Below the pieces are notes generated by a model that did no database searches, had not been told where the DNA came from, and was given only the letters and a program-made list of their open reading frames with translations. Position numbers and translations under genes: made by a program. A stretch of 20,692 nucleotides of DNA from SVFI01 sp045643145 (GTDB lineage: Bacteria; Bacillota; Clostridia; Lachnospirales; Lachnospiraceae): NCBI GenBank assembly GCA_045643145.1, contig JAZUKG010000048.1, positions 1 through 20,692 of the forward strand. The letters run 5' to 3'. Below, piece after piece: positions 8,533 to 16,620 of this stretch (position 1 is the first letter of the stretch; each line of letters opens with the position of its first letter).

Positions 8533-8572
8533 AAAAAAAAGACTTTATAACGCACTTTTGCATTATAAAGTC
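8533..8572 (-). terminator. Strong intrinsic terminator of the thioesterase-cvfB operon
   Basis: GACTTTATAA (8541-8550) and TTATAAAGTC (8563-8572) pair perfectly over 10 bp. The stem can extend by three further pairs, including one G-T, into the loop. On the minus strand it is followed by eight T residues and begins immediately after the TAG at 8573. It separates this operon from the CdaR-ftsEX series. Confidence 0.92.
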
Positions 8573-9256
8573 CTATTTTTCTTCCTCTTCCTCACTCTGA
8601 TATTTATTTACTCGAAGGGAAAATAATCTGCTTTCTACAAATTGCAGTACCTTTTGTAACGGATGATTTTTGATTTTTTTGTGTACCACTTCATCCTTTA
8701 ACATAAGCCAAATCTGAACATTCAGCTTCATATGATTGGTTTCAAAAAATTCCTCTCTTTGAGGAGAAGACAGGTTGGAAATCAATATATTCGGTGTTTC
8801 CACATTGATTTCGTTAATCAAAAAATCCTCATCCTTTTCCAGCTGATCCAGAGAATATTCTCCGGCCACACGAAGACTCGGTTCATAACTGCTGACTGCC
8901 TGCTTCAGAGACTGCAATTGTTCCCGGGTGCTGGTCAGATAATATACGGTTTTTCTTTGCTTTACCAATTTATGCAAAAATGATTTGGTAAACTCATCAT
9001 TGTCGATTTCCCAATTTCGGTTACGACTGACAACATTTGCCGCACGCAAAATATCGCTTTCTGCCGGAACCGTAATATCGACACTTTCTAAAAAGGAGCG
9101 AACCTGTTCGGAATCCTTGGCTGCAATGAGACCTCGCATAGTAACAAGCACAATCGTATTGCACTTGCCTTTTGCCAGATAATCATCCACCTGTCTCATC
9201 ACTTCCCGAAGAGAATAATCCTTTAAGCTCACACCTAAAAGCTGTAATTCTTTCAT
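8573..9256 (-). CDS. Divergent WecG/TagA/CpsF (GT26)-like protein, catalytic residues not conserved
   Basis: A 227-residue protein with the overall GT26 layout. The N-terminal LLGVSLKDYSLREVMRQVDDYL matches the family opening, then come VLVTMRGLIAA (36-46), a VYYLTSTREQL strand with nucleotide-binding character (104-114), SLRVAGEYSL (127-136), and NILISNLSSPQREEF (156-170). Canonical GT26 enzymes have a T-x-N motif, a PDG catalytic Asp and PKQE. Here these read TMR (39-41), PAE (64-66) and PQREE (165-169). The RAP and EWLxRL region near the C-terminus is also replaced by a lysine-rich stretch ending in an acidic tail. It is therefore probably not a normal N-acetylmannosaminyltransferase. The RBS is poor. 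It is the last gene of its operon, 27 bp after the 79-residue gene. Confidence 0.65.
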   Translation of the reverse strand: MKELQLLGVSLKDYSLREVMRQVDDYLAKGKCNTIVLVTMRGLIAAKDSEQVRSFLESVDITVPAESDILRAANVVSRNRNWEIDNDEFTKSFLHKLVKQRKTVYYLTSTREQLQSLKQAVSSYEPSLRVAGEYSLDQLEKDEDFLINEINVETPNILISNLSSPQREEFFETNHMKLNVQIWLMLKDEVVHKKIKNHPLQKVLQFVESRLFSLRVNKYQSEEEEEK

Positions 9257-9283
9257 ATTTTTATACCGGTTATTTACAAAATA

Positions 9284-9523
9284 CTACTTGTTATCACTCA
9301 TCATAAAATTAACAATTTTATCAATATCCTGCGGTTCATACGCCAACAGTTCCAATTCTGTGATTGTCGGATCTGCAAAGATGTTCGCTAATGAAACATA
9401 CTGAGACAGTTTTGATTTTAAATTTAATCTGTCCCCTTCTCCGGTTACCAATTCCACTTTACCCTCGCAGCTGTCTACTACTGCAAAAAATTTATCCATA
9501 TCACTGATGTTTTGTATTTTCAT
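9284..9523 (-). CDS. Small conserved-looking protein of unknown function (79 residues)
   Basis: I do not assign a function. The protein is short, soluble and acidic, with no signal peptide, cysteine pair or membrane segment. It opens with MKIQNISDMDKFFAVVDSC, has a beta-type stretch KVELVTGEGDRLNL (about 22-35) and ends in an amphipathic helix. Coding status is supported by AAAGGGA just before the ATG and by its position inside an operon with short gaps on both sides. I have an impression of similar small proteins in other Clostridia sometimes carrying misleading names, but I cannot verify this here. Its neighbours, CvfB and the GT26-like protein, give no clear clue. Confidence 0.75.
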   Translation of the reverse strand: MKIQNISDMDKFFAVVDSCEGKVELVTGEGDRLNLKSKLSQYVSLANIFADPTITELELLAYEPQDIDKIVNFMMSDNK

Positions 9524-9569
9524 GTCATTCCCTTTCTAATCAACTCTGTTATATATATGTTCTATCTGA

Positions 9570-10406
9570 TTATTTGAGCGAAATCCCATCCTCAGATAAT
9601 ACTATTTTTCTTTCTTTATAAAGTCTTCCGATTGCACGCTTAAATGCATTCTTGCTAAGACCCGTCATTTCCTTTATCAATTCCGGATCAGACTTATCGC
9701 CGATTGGCAGCATTCCGTCATTTTCCTTTAATAACGACAAAATCTTTTCTCCGTCTTCATCCATCATAAGATGTGCTTTCTGACGAAGTGTCAAATCTAT
9801 TTTCCCGTCTTCCTTTACTTTTACCACCTTGGCAGTCACATAATCCAGAACCTGAAACTGGCCTGCAAATTCGCTGGCAGGAATCAGTCCTGAATACTGA
9901 TCATCTACCGCTACAAAGGCTCCGAAGTTTTTGCTGATTTCATAAATCATACCGCTCACTTCCTGATCCTTTTCATACGGGCTGTCTGTCTTAAGGTAAG
10001 GATATATTTTCATTGTGGCACACAGTCTTTCACTTTTATCAAGATAAAGACTTACCAGGATTTCATCTCCTTCTGATACCTTGGTGGTCTGCTGACGAAA
10101 CGGAAGGAATAAATCCTTTTCCAGTCCCCAGTCAAGAAAGGCACCGATTTTACCGACCTGTGCTACTCTAAGCTTTGCTACCTGTCCCATCACAAGCTTT
10201 GGCTCATTGATGGTTGCAATCGGTCTGTCCTTTGAATCTTTATATAAAAATACTTCAATCGGATCACCGATTTCCATATCGGATGGCACCTGTTTTTTTG
10301 GAAGCAAAACCTTCTCATCCGCATCCTTCATAGATTTTGCCAGATAAATACCAAAATCTACTTTTTTTACCATAACTAAAATTTGTTTTTTGCCATATTC
10401 CAGCAT
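9570..10406 (-). CDS. cvfB: CvfB-family S1 RNA-binding protein
   Basis: A 278-residue cytoplasmic RNA-binding protein of the CvfB/YitL family, which affects virulence and stress gene expression in Staphylococcus. Three consecutive S1-type OB folds are seen: residues about 1-62 (KKVDFGIYLA), 67-130 (VAKLRVAQVGKIGAFLDWG) and 145-210 (EVSGMIYEISKNFGAFVAV, then GKIDLTLRQ). A C-terminal winged helix follows (about 220-278, GLSKNAFKRAIGRLYKERKI). The start at ATG 10406 is chosen because a strong AGGAGG lies 10 bases upstream and MLEYGKKQ fits the family N-terminus; a longer frame from TTG 10445 would bury this RBS. It follows the thioesterase gene by 60 bp. Confidence 0.92.
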   Translation of the reverse strand: MLEYGKKQILVMVKKVDFGIYLAKSMKDADEKVLLPKKQVPSDMEIGDPIEVFLYKDSKDRPIATINEPKLVMGQVAKLRVAQVGKIGAFLDWGLEKDLFLPFRQQTTKVSEGDEILVSLYLDKSERLCATMKIYPYLKTDSPYEKDQEVSGMIYEISKNFGAFVAVDDQYSGLIPASEFAGQFQVLDYVTAKVVKVKEDGKIDLTLRQKAHLMMDEDGEKILSLLKENDGMLPIGDKSDPELIKEMTGLSKNAFKRAIGRLYKERKIVLSEDGISLK

Positions 10407-10466
10407 GTCTGTCCGTCCTCCTGTTAAATATATGTTCTGTTTCAAGCTACTATGTCATATAAACTT

Positions 10467-11174
10467 CTAATGTGAAAATTCCACATTAGCATAGACTGTA
10501 CCGTCCTCCTGACATAATGCAATGCCGAAAGTGTTTTCCTTTTGACTGTAAATATACGGATACATCTTATCCCCCAAAAGAGCTGATTTATGATAACTGG
10601 CTCTCAGTCTCTTTACAGGAAATCCCTTTGGAAGATATTCACACGCAATTCGAACATACTGACCGTTGTTTACGTGCATATTACTGTCAAGATGCATTTC
10701 CTTGACCTCAACCGGCTCTAAAATCTCATATTCCCCTTCAAACTTAATCTTTCGAGGGAGATATTCCATATCGAGCTTTTCCTCAATCGCATATCCGATT
10801 TTCATTTCCTCGGTCGGACGTCCCGGTACCATCTTCTCAGTATCCATCAAAGTCCACAGGGAATTGGCTACTGCCAGTTTATCCTGCTTTTCATTTTCCA
10901 TAAAGAAGTTACGAAAACCAAAGCAGCCTTTGAATTCATAAGGGAAGGTCCCGATTTTTACTCTGTCTCCAAGCTTTGGTAATTCTATAATATCAATTTG
11001 CCAATAGCTCATGAGCCATACCAGATTCAGTTGTCTGCAATATCCCACACCAAGTCCCAAATCCTCCGACTGAAATGTGGAACAATCCTGAAAATAGTCC
11101 AGTAATGTGTTAAGCATAAGCTTGGAATCACTGTCTACTTCACTAAATCGAATTCTACTATCAAAAGAATACAT
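10467..11174 (-). CDS. Acyl-ACP thioesterase (FatA/FatB-type double hotdog)
   Basis: Releases free fatty acid from acyl carrier protein in the cytoplasm. The 235-residue protein fits the family. The first hotdog domain (about 1-125) contains RIRFSEVDSDSKL and the helix LLDYFQDCSTFQSEDLG. The second starts near 150 and carries LDSNMHVNNGQY (162-173), where Asp163, Asn165 and His167 match the Asp-x-Asn-x-His catalytic group of plant FatB. ATG 11174 is preferred over GTG 11180 because GAGG is then 8 bases upstream. It is the promoter-proximal gene of the operon ending at 8573. The regulatory repeat around its promoter suggests control linked to its own expression or to lipid state, which is inference. 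Confidence 0.92.
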   Translation of the reverse strand: MYSFDSRIRFSEVDSDSKLMLNTLLDYFQDCSTFQSEDLGLGVGYCRQLNLVWLMSYWQIDIIELPKLGDRVKIGTFPYEFKGCFGFRNFFMENEKQDKLAVANSLWTLMDTEKMVPGRPTEEMKIGYAIEEKLDMEYLPRKIKFEGEYEILEPVEVKEMHLDSNMHVNNGQYVRIACEYLPKGFPVKRLRASYHKSALLGDKMYPYIYSQKENTFGIALCQEDGTVYANVEFSH

Positions 11175-11198
11175 AAACACTTCCTCATTCGGCGATGT

Positions 11199-11245
11199 TT
11201 TACGAAAACCTGATACATTATAGCACTATAACCAAGTTTCGTAAA
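11199..11245. repeat. 9-bp inverted repeat flanking the thioesterase promoter
   Basis: TTTACGAAA (11199-11207) and TTTCGTAAA (11237-11245) are exact reverse complements, centred 38 bp apart. One copy covers the -35 and the other lies just downstream of the expected transcription start, a layout typical of paired repressor sites. Confidence 0.55.
11217..11245 (-). promoter_or_regulatory. Sigma-A type promoter of the thioesterase-cvfB operon
   Basis: Minus-strand TTTACG (11245-11240), a 17-base spacer and a perfect TATAAT (11222-11217) occur about 45 bases before the thioesterase ATG. The -35 matches 4 of 6 positions. Confidence 0.75.
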
Positions 11246-11269
11246 CCACAAAGCATTAACTAATAAGCT

Positions 11270-12574
11270 TTACACCTTTCTAAGGAGAAGTTCCACTACG
11301 AAGCCGTTATCATTGTAGAATTCCATACCGCCGCCCTGGCGCTCCATATAGAGCCTGCATAAATACATTCCAAGACCGTAGCCACTCTCACTTGCAGCAT
11401 TCTTACCACGATAATATTTCTCAGCAAGCAATGGCAGGTCCTCAGCATCAACACCCGGGCCTTCGTCCCTGATGATTACCTTAATAAAATTTGTGGTTCC
11501 TCCATCTGCCAGAGAGATGTCCCCGGTCTCTGAAAAGCTGACTCTGATATCCGTCTTGGCATATTTGTAGGAGTTACCTACGATATTGTCGATTACCTGC
11601 TCCATACGCCTCTTATCAATATATACGAGACATGGGTAGATACTATTCTCTAAAATGATATTGCCATAATCAGAAAGGTTTCTCAAAAATTCCTCTACTA
11701 CAATCGATTTTTCTTCGGTAGGAATTACTGCCACCTTCTCAAGTTCCTCAAGGTTGGCATGCATTACATCCGTCATAAGAGAACTTATGGTGTCGGCTTT
11801 ATCAGCGATAGACTCTATCTTTTGGCTAAATCCCAGATACTCCTCTTTCTCATTTGCAGGTATCGTTTCCATCGATCTGGCAAGCTTTAAAGCTAACACT
11901 TCACAAGTTGCCTTTATAACCGCCAGCGGAGTCTTGATATCATGAGACAGTCCCTGTATAAGTTCCTTTCTGGCAATCTCAGCCTTTCGTTCTCTGTCGA
12001 TGGACTCCTTAAGCTGCTCTCGCATAAGGTCAAAGCCTTCCACAAAGGCAGCATACAAAGTATTCTTTCTCATAGGGATAGGCTTATCCAAATCTCCCTT
12101 TGCAATATTTTGTGCAAAACCTTCCAGATCTTCAATAGGCTTAATAAAGGAGAAAAACATAATAAATATAATTACATAGCCACTAAACAGAACTGCAAGC
12201 CACAGAATAAAAGACGCACGAAAGAAGGCCTCACCAGCCTTCTCATAACTTTTCCTTATATCATTCCATGCAACCTTGCCTACATACTCTCCGTCCAAAG
12301 CAAGATCAAGCACCAATGCGCCGGAAGCATAAAACTGTGCTAACTCCGGATCATTTATCTCTTTAGACATAATGATATCGCAGCCATACTTTGCTTCAAT
12401 CTCTTCTTCAGATAATCCGCCAGCCAAATCATTCTCAACCTTATAAAGCTGATCATTATAATGCACAATATCCCTCTTGTCATAGGCTGTTTCCTTGACC
12501 AAAACCAGGAAAATTCCTAATGACGCAACCATCAGTGCTGTAAATGCGACAACTATTCTTACTATACTTTTCAT
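11270..12574 (-). CDS. Two-component sensor histidine kinase of the ABC module
   Basis: A 434-residue membrane kinase. The start at ATG 12574 forms an ATGA overlap with the regulator stop and has GGAG upstream; the longer frame from 12604 lies inside the regulator gene. Layout: TM1 (about 5-26), an extracytoplasmic segment of about 90 residues, TM2 (119-144), HAMP-like linker, HisKA with the phospho-acceptor His211 in LSHDIKTPLAV, and an ATPase domain with the N-box IDNIVGNSYKYAK, the G1 box DEGPGVD and the G2 box GYGLGMYL. The sizeable external domain suggests direct ligand sensing, unlike BceS-type kinases that have almost none. It should phosphorylate the adjacent OmpR-family regulator. 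No strong terminator follows before 11245. Confidence 0.93.
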   Translation of the reverse strand: MKSIVRIVVAFTALMVASLGIFLVLVKETAYDKRDIVHYNDQLYKVENDLAGGLSEEEIEAKYGCDIIMSKEINDPELAQFYASGALVLDLALDGEYVGKVAWNDIRKSYEKAGEAFFRASFILWLAVLFSGYVIIFIMFFSFIKPIEDLEGFAQNIAKGDLDKPIPMRKNTLYAAFVEGFDLMREQLKESIDRERKAEIARKELIQGLSHDIKTPLAVIKATCEVLALKLARSMETIPANEKEEYLGFSQKIESIADKADTISSLMTDVMHANLEELEKVAVIPTEEKSIVVEEFLRNLSDYGNIILENSIYPCLVYIDKRRMEQVIDNIVGNSYKYAKTDIRVSFSETGDISLADGGTTNFIKVIIRDEGPGVDAEDLPLLAEKYYRGKNAASESGYGLGMYLCRLYMERQGGGMEFYNDNGFVVELLLRKV

Positions 12575-13299
12575 GCGAGCTCCAATATATATCCAGTACC
12601 CCAAATAGTCTTAATAAGTGTTGGCTTATTCGGGTCTTCTTCTATTTTCTCTCTAAGCTTTCTGATATGTACATTGAGTGTACTGTCACTGAAAAACGTG
12701 TCTCCCCATACCTCATCAAAAAGCACTTCCTTCTTAACAATTGTATTGCGATGTTCATAAAGGCAATTAAGCAATGCATATTCCTTTGCCTTAAGGGCAA
12801 TACGTTTGCCTTGGATCAAAACAGACATGGTAGCTTCTTCCATTACAAAGCTTCCTGATTCACCACATGCCTCTGCTCCGGCTGTCTTATCAGCAACAGA
12901 TACCAAACTGTCACTAATTCCGGCCATCTTCAGCTGTTGCACCCTCTTGAGATTCACTTTCACCTTGGCTAACAACACAGACAGACTGTATGGCTTCTTC
13001 ACATAATCGTCTCCACCGATTGAAAGAGCAATCAGCACATCATCATCACTTTGTCTGGCGCTGATAAAGAGGATAGGCATCTGCATATCCTCTCTAAGCT
13101 TCTTACATATATCAAAGCCCAATCCATCACCTAAATTAATATCAAGCAGTACCAAATCAGCACTGTTATCCTGAAAAAATTCCAGGCATGCCTTACCACT
13201 TTCCACATATTCGGTAGAAACATCAAACATGCGGAAGTATTCAGCAGTCATCTTGGCTAATTCAATTTCATCATCTACTATTAAGCAGTTGTAATGCAT
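12571..13299 (-). CDS. OmpR-family response regulator of the ABC module
   Basis: A 242-residue DNA-binding regulator. The receiver domain (1-120) has the acidic pair Asp9/Asp10, the phosphorylation site Asp53 in VLLDINLGDG, Ser80 and Lys102 before Pro103. The C-terminal domain (about 150-242) is a PhoB/OmpR winged helix, with EYALLNCLYEHRNTIVKKEVLF and the recognition-helix region LNVHIRKLREKI. The linker around residues 120-150 is somewhat long. It overlaps the kinase gene by 4 bp (ATGA) and follows the permease gene by 54 bp. The likely target is the promoter of its own operon, where an 11-bp-spaced TTAAG direct repeat is seen. Confidence 0.95.
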   Translation of the reverse strand: MHYNCLIVDDEIELAKMTAEYFRMFDVSTEYVESGKACLEFFQDNSADLVLLDINLGDGLGFDICKKLREDMQMPILFISARQSDDDVLIALSIGGDDYVKKPYSLSVLLAKVKVNLKRVQQLKMAGISDSLVSVADKTAGAEACGESGSFVMEEATMSVLIQGKRIALKAKEYALLNCLYEHRNTIVKKEVLFDEVWGDTFFSDSTLNVHIRKLREKIEEDPNKPTLIKTIWGTGYILELA

Positions 13300-13342
13300 T
13301 TTGCCCCCATACCTTTCTAAAGCTATTAAATCACTTTAATCT

Positions 13343-13351
13343 AGTATAACA
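13343..13351 (-). promoter_or_regulatory. Candidate extended -10 promoter for the regulator-kinase pair
   Basis: TGTTATACT lies in the 54-bp gap between the permease stop and the regulator start, about 43 bases before the regulator ATG. There is no convincing -35. It could give basal regulator expression independent of the full operon. Confidence 0.3.
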
Positions 13352-13353
13352 CA

Positions 13354-15732
13354 CTACTCTTCCATAATCATCTTTACCGGTTCAAGTGTCTTGATTCGTC
13401 GGCCCATAACGGCACCGGTAGCAAGGGCCACTCCGATAATCATGATTGCAGTAAGTATATACGCCATTGGTCCAAGAATAAAATCTACCTTCTTAAAACC
13501 AAATACCAAAAGTCCTGTTTGCATCAGTTTAGCACCAGTAACCTGACCTACTGACAAACCAATAATAACTGCTATAGCTATAGCCGGCATATTAGACAGC
13601 ATCACCTGACGTATTAATTCTTTCGATGAAAAACCTAAAGCCTTACAAACACCAAGATTTCTCCACTGTCTGTTGATATTTGTTCTGACAATCAGAGCCT
13701 CTACAAAGGCCACTATAAGGCATGTAATCAATGAGATTAGAAATGCAAATACCTTCATTACTACAGTAATAATCCCGGTTGTATTGTGAACAGCCACCTT
13801 GTAATCAAATGTCTCTTCCTCCGGGAAAATTTCTTTAAATTCCGCCTCATAATCTTCAAAGGTAACGCCAGGCTTTAAGAAAATATCAATAGTATACGTT
13901 CCGCTTGTAACTATAGTGGAAATCTTGCTTACCCCATCAAAAGTCATCATAGCTGTCATTCCCATGTTATTAAAACTTTGATAAAGACCACTTACAATAT
14001 AGTTTTCCTCTACTCTATCAGTCTTGGCAGTAACTATATCACCTGTCTTAACACCTAATCTCGATGCCAAAGCACTACCAAGTATTATCTCATTAGGGTA
14101 CGCAGGCCATCTTCCTTCGATAACACAACCACCCTTAATCATAGATGTATCCGATACTACTCTTATATTCGGTGACTGTGTACTATCCTTGCCCACTATC
14201 TTGCAAGAGAAAAAGTTCTCCTTATAGCAGTGATCTACTGTATCCATAGCAGATACCTTATCATATGTAGTATCATCACCCTCACAATATGCATCATACT
14301 CATCTATACCTGAAAGTTTAAGACAACCCTCATCTGTTCCATAATTCTCACGAAGTCCCAAAGCAACCATAGTAGATATAGTTAATATTAACATGATAAA
14401 GATGATACCAATCTGACTTCTAAACTTGCCAAAGGTTTCCTTAAGGGCCATGGTCACCGAGATTGGCATAGAGGTTTTATCAAAGGCAAACAGATTCTTC
14501 TTAAAATTATGAGTATTAACGCCGCCACGCAAAGCATCAAGTACACTGGTCTTGCTATATTCTCTGCCAAGAATGAGTGTCAGAATGGCAAATACGAGAC
14601 ATACACCAATTACCACACCCAAGAGACATTCCACATATATTGGCTGATTCCAAGGAAGTCCAAGTGATACATGAATAAGTATTCCAAACTTATCAATTAA
14701 TGCTGCTCCCAAAGCCACACCGACAATGCTTCCGCCTCCGGATATAAGAACTAACTGACATAAAAGAATCATTACAAGCTCATTAACCGTATAACCCGTG
14801 GCCTCCATAATAGCAGTATTCTTCATATTAGTAAGGATGAAGTTCTTAACGCTGAAGTTAATAATAACCATAGCTATTACTAATATGATACATGCAAAAA
14901 GCATAAGTAAACCAACAAACATAAGTGGCATAATAAAGCTCGCTGTACCCATTATATCTGCCGGAAGGATGTTCATGGTTATCACTTCAGACCCCTGCAT
15001 ATTCTCCTGAATCCAGTTTACCAATATATCGCTTATATCATCCGCGATAAGATTAGTATCCATGTTTTTCTTTCTCGCAGTATCTGTCAGCTTACAATTA
15101 ACAAACATCATCTTCGAAATCTTATCAGGGTTCTCAAAAGCCATTTTCTCATAGGTCTTGCCGGATACATAGCACTTATACATACCCATATTCATAGGGC
15201 TGCAGAACATATTATCGTCGTTAAAACCAGCCACCTTGAAGGAATATTCATAATCAACAATCTTGATGACAAAAGAATCTCCAAGTTTCACGGATGTAGC
15301 CATAGATGCCGGTAAAATGATCTCATTATCAGAAAGCTCTCCGACATCAGCACTGCAGGTCTGAACCTTACAGTCGTCTTCATAATCAAAGAACACTATA
15401 GGATGCTCTATCCAGTCACCCTGATTACGCTCTTTATACTTAGCACCATAAGCATATAAGAATGCTTGCCTCTCACAGTCCTTTAGATACACATTGCCCT
15501 TAATTGCCTCCTCAGCTTTGGCTACAAGTGCTTCGTCGTCATTCAGCATCACCATGATATCTGCGGCATTAATTCTTTCCTTACAATCTTCATAGATTCT
15601 TGTGGTTCCCAGAGCAAAGGACACACTTATGAATATCATCATTGACGCAAGCAGCGACAGTATGAAGAAGGTAAGCATATCGCCCTTTTGCTTTTTTATA
15701 TTATTCTTTGCAATAAAGAAATATCTGTACAC
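13354..15732 (-). CDS. ABC transporter permease, FtsX-like, two-domain 8-TM type
   Basis: A 792-residue permease of the MacB/FtsX superfamily. TM1 is near residues 17-42, followed by a large extracellular domain (about 43-260), TM2-4 near 262-292, 325-350 and 368-392, TM5 near 435-458, a second extracellular domain (about 460-645), and TM6-8 near 655-682, 708-730 and 745-772. It is thus a duplication of the basic FtsX unit. The start codon is GTG 15732, with AAAGGA 7 bases upstream, and lies 13 bp after the ATPase stop. Such proteins usually work by mechanical coupling rather than by forming a channel, moving peptides or lipids at the outer face of the membrane. Substrate is unknown; export of or resistance to an antimicrobial peptide is a reasonable guess from the attached two-component system. 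Confidence 0.9.
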   Translation of the reverse strand: MYRYFFIAKNNIKKQKGDMLTFFILSLLASMMIFISVSFALGTTRIYEDCKERINAADIMVMLNDDEALVAKAEEAIKGNVYLKDCERQAFLYAYGAKYKERNQGDWIEHPIVFFDYEDDCKVQTCSADVGELSDNEIILPASMATSVKLGDSFVIKIVDYEYSFKVAGFNDDNMFCSPMNMGMYKCYVSGKTYEKMAFENPDKISKMMFVNCKLTDTARKKNMDTNLIADDISDILVNWIQENMQGSEVITMNILPADIMGTASFIMPLMFVGLLMLFACIILVIAMVIINFSVKNFILTNMKNTAIMEATGYTVNELVMILLCQLVLISGGGSIVGVALGAALIDKFGILIHVSLGLPWNQPIYVECLLGVVIGVCLVFAILTLILGREYSKTSVLDALRGGVNTHNFKKNLFAFDKTSMPISVTMALKETFGKFRSQIGIIFIMLILTISTMVALGLRENYGTDEGCLKLSGIDEYDAYCEGDDTTYDKVSAMDTVDHCYKENFFSCKIVGKDSTQSPNIRVVSDTSMIKGGCVIEGRWPAYPNEIILGSALASRLGVKTGDIVTAKTDRVEENYIVSGLYQSFNNMGMTAMMTFDGVSKISTIVTSGTYTIDIFLKPGVTFEDYEAEFKEIFPEEETFDYKVAVHNTTGIITVVMKVFAFLISLITCLIVAFVEALIVRTNINRQWRNLGVCKALGFSSKELIRQVMLSNMPAIAIAVIIGLSVGQVTGAKLMQTGLLVFGFKKVDFILGPMAYILTAIMIIGVALATGAVMGRRIKTLEPVKMIMEE

Positions 15733-15745
15733 TAGTCTGTCCTTT

Positions 15746-16582
15746 CTACCATCCCATGTTCTGCAGGAAGTCTTTTAATTTGGCATGTCGCATCTTGGCT
15801 TCTTCCACATGTGGATTGGTTTCATCCTTGTAATCACCTACATAAGGCCCCAATTCCACTTCATCTGCTATCACTCCGTCTGCAAGATATATCACACGAT
15901 TGCCCCTTTCGGCTGCCATAAGTGTATGTGTTACCATTACAATACTCTGACCTTCGTTATTAAGATCAGATAAGATATTAAGAACATTTTCAGTATTCTG
16001 TGAGTTAAGAGCGCCGGTTGGTTCATCTGCATAGAGCACCTCCGGACTATTGATAACGCCTCTAACTACCGCAACTCTCTGCTGCTGACCACCTGAAAGC
16101 TGAGTAGGAAACTTGCGGTAATCCATTTCCTCTATCTCAACTCTGTGTAATAATTCCTTGGCCCTACTTGCCAATGCTTTTCTATCATGGGACTTAAGCA
16201 GACCACACACCATAACATTGTCAAGGGCGCTCATACTGTCATTTAAGTAATTCTGCTGAAATACAAATCCCACATGATCACGTCTAAATTTGGCAAGCTT
16301 ATCATTGTCAAATTTAGATATTTCTGTTTCTTCCACTTCCGTCTTGTCGCCAACTACTTTATCTGTGTAATAGGTGATAGTGCCAATACTTGGTCTGTCC
16401 ATTCCTGATACAGCATAAAGCAGAGTACTCTTACCAGAACCGGAATTACCCATAATTACTGTAAAGTCACCTTTATAAATTGAAAGATTTAGATTTTTTA
16501 ATACATGTTGCTGTACTGATCCATTGGAAAATGTTTTAGATAAGTCCCTGGCCGTTAATACTTTTCTCTTTTCTGATTCCAT
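15746..16582 (-). CDS. ABC transporter ATP-binding protein, MacB/LolD type
   Basis: A 278-residue ATPase partnering the 792-residue permease. Walker A is GNSGSGKST (45-53), the Q-loop is FVFQQNYL, the signature is LSGGQQQRVAVVRG, Walker B is VLYADEPTGALN, and the H-loop is VMVTHT. A 40-residue C-terminal extension ending in a basic helix (AKLKDFLQNMGW) goes beyond the minimal LolD-type fold. The insertion after Walker A (about residues 75-95, acidic) is also longer than in FtsE. RBS CGGAGAAG lies 4 bases before ATG, and the gene follows the adaptor gene by 38 bp. Confidence 0.94.
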   Translation of the reverse strand: MESEKRKVLTARDLSKTFSNGSVQQHVLKNLNLSIYKGDFTVIMGNSGSGKSTLLYAVSGMDRPSIGTITYYTDKVVGDKTEVEETEISKFDNDKLAKFRRDHVGFVFQQNYLNDSMSALDNVMVCGLLKSHDRKALASRAKELLHRVEIEEMDYRKFPTQLSGGQQQRVAVVRGVINSPEVLYADEPTGALNSQNTENVLNILSDLNNEGQSIVMVTHTLMAAERGNRVIYLADGVIADEVELGPYVGDYKDETNPHVEEAKMRHAKLKDFLQNMGW

Positions 16583-16620
16583 TTTTCTTCTCCGAAATAT
16601 TTACTAATTCAACCTGTATA

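Noticed and set aside
10407..10445. Longer CvfB starting at TTG 10445
   Set aside because: The AGGAGG for ATG 10406 lies inside this extension, so it is most likely leader.
11246..11269. Possible terminator after the sensor kinase (AAAGC and GCTTT arms)
   Set aside because: The arms are only 5 bp and no T tract follows on the minus strand, so I do not call it; read-through into the thioesterase operon is possible.
11942..12343. 133-codon plus-strand frame opposite the sensor kinase
   Set aside because: It lies antisense to well-conserved kinase domains, and its composition is not protein-like.
12575..12604. Longer sensor kinase starting at 12604
   Set aside because: It would overlap the regulator gene by 34 bp; ATG 12574 in an ATGA overlap is the usual coupled start.
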